Assembly (NCBI RefSeq): GCF_003122085.1
Contig: NZ_QEXV01000002.1
Span: 62,001-126,000, forward strand
Reading direction: 5' to 3'
Source of the DNA: Marinicauda salina
GTDB taxonomy: Bacteria; Pseudomonadota; Alphaproteobacteria; Caulobacterales; Maricaulaceae
DNA length: 64,000 nt
Part shown: piece after piece, positions 62,851 to 64,000 of the stretch
How the letters are laid out: the number at the start of each line of letters is the position of its first letter
Position numbering within the stretch: position 1 is the stretch's first letter
Position numbers and translations under genes: made by a program
Notes under the pieces: model-generated
The model's database searches: none
What the model saw: the letters and a program-made list of their open reading frames with translations, nothing else
What the model was told of the DNA's origin: nothing

Positions 62851-64000
62851 ATGGCGGACGCGCCGCACCACGACAAGACCGGCGGATTCTTCACCGACAG
62901 CCTCGGCGCCCGCGATCCGGAGATCGCCGATGCGATCGGCAAGGAGATCCGGCGCCAGCAGCAGCAGATCGAGCTGATCGCGTCGGAGAACATTGTTTCG
63001 CGCGCCGTCCTCGAGGCCCAGGGCTCTCCGCTGACCAACAAGTACGCCGAGGGCTATCCGGGCAAGCGCTATTACGGCGGCTGCGAATTCGTCGACATCG
63101 CCGAGGATCTGGCGATCGACCGCGCCAAGCGCCTGTTCGATGCGGCCTACGCGAACGTCCAGCCCAATTCCGGCAGCCAGGCCAATCAGGCCGTCTTCCT
63201 CGCCCTGCTCAAACCCGGCGACAAGATTCTCGGCATGGACCTGTCGGCGGGCGGCCACCTGACGCACGGCGCGAAGCCGAACATCTCGGGCAAGTGGTTC
63301 GAGGCGCATCACTACGGCGTGCGCGAGGACGACGCGCGCATCGACTATGACGCGCTGCGCGAGCAGGCGAAGGAGCTCCAGCCGCAGCTGATCATCGCCG
63401 GCGGGTCGGCCTATCCCCGCGTCATCGACTTCAAGGCGTTCCGCGAGATCGCCGACGAGGTCGGCGCGTACCTGCTCGTCGACATGGCGCATTTCGCCGG
63501 CCTCGTCGCCGGCGGCGCCTATCCCAATCCCGTGCCGTTCGCCGACGCGGTCACGACCACGACCCACAAGACGCTGCGCGGCCCGCGCGGCGGCATGATC
63601 CTGTCGCGCGACGCCGATCTCGGGAAGAAATTCAATTCGGCGGTCTTCCCCGGTCTGCAGGGCGGTCCGCTGATGCATGTCATCGCCGCCAAGGCCGTGG
63701 CGTTCGGCGAGGCGCTGCAGCCGGAATTCCGCACCTACGCCGCTTCGGTGATCGAGAACTGCCGGGCGATGTCCGCCGCGCTGTCGGAGGCCGGGCTCGA
63801 TCTCGTCTCGGGCGGGACGGACAGCCATCTCGCGCTCGTCGACCTGCGGCCGAAGGGGCTGACGGGCAACATTTCCGAGCAGGCGCTCGAGCGGGCCAAC
63901 ATCACCTGCAACAAGAACGGCGTGCCGTTCGACCCGGAGAAGCCGATGGTGACGTCGGGGCTGCGCATTGGGTCGCCGGCGGGCACCACGCGCGGTTTCG
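62851..64000 (+). CDS. glyA: Serine hydroxymethyltransferase (3' end beyond window)
   Basis: The first 383 residues are visible and the frame is still open at base 64000; the family is ~430 long. PLP fold-type I enzyme interconverting serine and glycine with tetrahydrofolate. Motifs are [60 protein letters not shown] and the PLP lysine in [15 protein letters not shown] (near 239). Start ATG 62851 is preceded by GGAG at six bases. Supplies glycine for HemA and one-carbon units; divergent from mucR. Confidence 0.96.
   Translation, partial: MADAPHHDKTGGFFTDSLGARDPEIADAIGKEIRRQQQQIELIASENIVSRAVLEAQGSPLTNKYAEGYPGKRYYGGCEFVDIAEDLAIDRAKRLFDAAYANVQPNSGSQANQAVFLALLKPGDKILGMDLSAGGHLTHGAKPNISGKWFEAHHYGVREDDARIDYDALREQAKELQPQLIIAGGSAYPRVIDFKAFREIADEVGAYLLVDMAHFAGLVAGGAYPNPVPFADAVTTTTHKTLRGPRGGMILSRDADLGKKFNSAVFPGLQGGPLMHVIAAKAVAFGEALQPEFRTYAASVIENCRAMSAALSEAGLDLVSGGTDSHLALVDLRPKGLTGNISEQALERANITCNKNGVPFDPEKPMVTSGLRIGSPAGTTRGF

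Noticed and set aside
62605-63828. 407-codon minus-strand frame opposite glyA
   Set aside because: The plus strand encodes an unmistakable serine hydroxymethyltransferase; the minus frame is its shadow.

Overview
The window is about 64 kb of dense, GC-rich chromosomal DNA (two thirds G+C or more by eye). It reads as an alphaproteobacterium, probably a marine or salt-tolerant member of the Maricaulales/Parvularculales type. Pointers are 5-aminolevulinate synthase (hemA, the C4 heme route), a MucR-family regulator, a single bifunctional RelA/SpoT enzyme, a Cys-free porphobilinogen synthase, an alphaproteobacterial L-threonine dehydrogenase without its structural zinc cysteines, and the NAGGN osmolyte genes. 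No species is claimed. I found no phage, insertion sequence, CRISPR array, rRNA or tRNA; nearly all the sequence is core and accessory metabolism in short, often overlapping operons.

Layout. 1-1474: end of an N-acetylglutaminylglutamine amide (NAGGN) osmoprotectant operon. 1488-3578: chemoreceptor. 3812-10393: a compact histidine operon (TrpR-like regulator, hisG, hisD, hisB with an odd 215-residue N-terminal extension, hisH, hisA, hisF, hisIE). 10390-16353: secreted M14 peptidase, and divergently a TonB-dependent receptor with a secreted serine hydrolase. 16418-22860: ThDP enzyme, threonine catabolism (kbl, an unknown membrane protein, tdh), sulfotransferase. 22890-24328: two nitroreductase-fold proteins, the first carrying the Glu-Tyr-Lys signature of iodotyrosine deiodinase. 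24325-30701: small membrane protein, acyl-CoA synthetase, Ser/Thr dehydratase-like enzyme, lytic transglycosylase, dapA. 30698-42133: housekeeping block (smpB, family 5 UDG, NYN nuclease, folK, rpoZ, RSH, pdxJ, acpS, rnc, era, recO, parC). 42222-49441: LemA/M48 pair, AI-2E-type permease, TRAP transporter, bpt. 49485-56123: SLC13 permease, MotB, flavin reductase, a beta-hydroxyacid dehydrogenase, and a run of membrane proteins (DUF389, TRIC, DUF4396). 56120-64000: hemB, valine catabolism (isobutyryl-CoA dehydrogenase, 3-hydroxyisobutyryl-CoA hydrolase, mmsB), hemA, a small conserved protein, mucR, and the start of glyA.

How the genes fit together. Glycine and heme metabolism recur: Tdh and Kbl turn threonine into glycine and acetyl-CoA, GlyA interconverts serine and glycine, HemA uses glycine and HemB takes the next heme step. 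The rpoZ to recO block is a classical growth-control cluster in which lepB, usually between acpS and rnc, is absent. Several intergenic gaps hold palindromic repeats, including a composite element present three times, once inverted, and a related element inside the his operon.

Most interesting for follow-up: the HisC-like, catalytically dead extension fused to HisB in an enterobacterial-style his operon; the probable bacterial halotyrosine deiodinase and its divergent tandem paralogue; a MucR protein that has lost three of four zinc-ligand positions; and the composite intergenic repeats.
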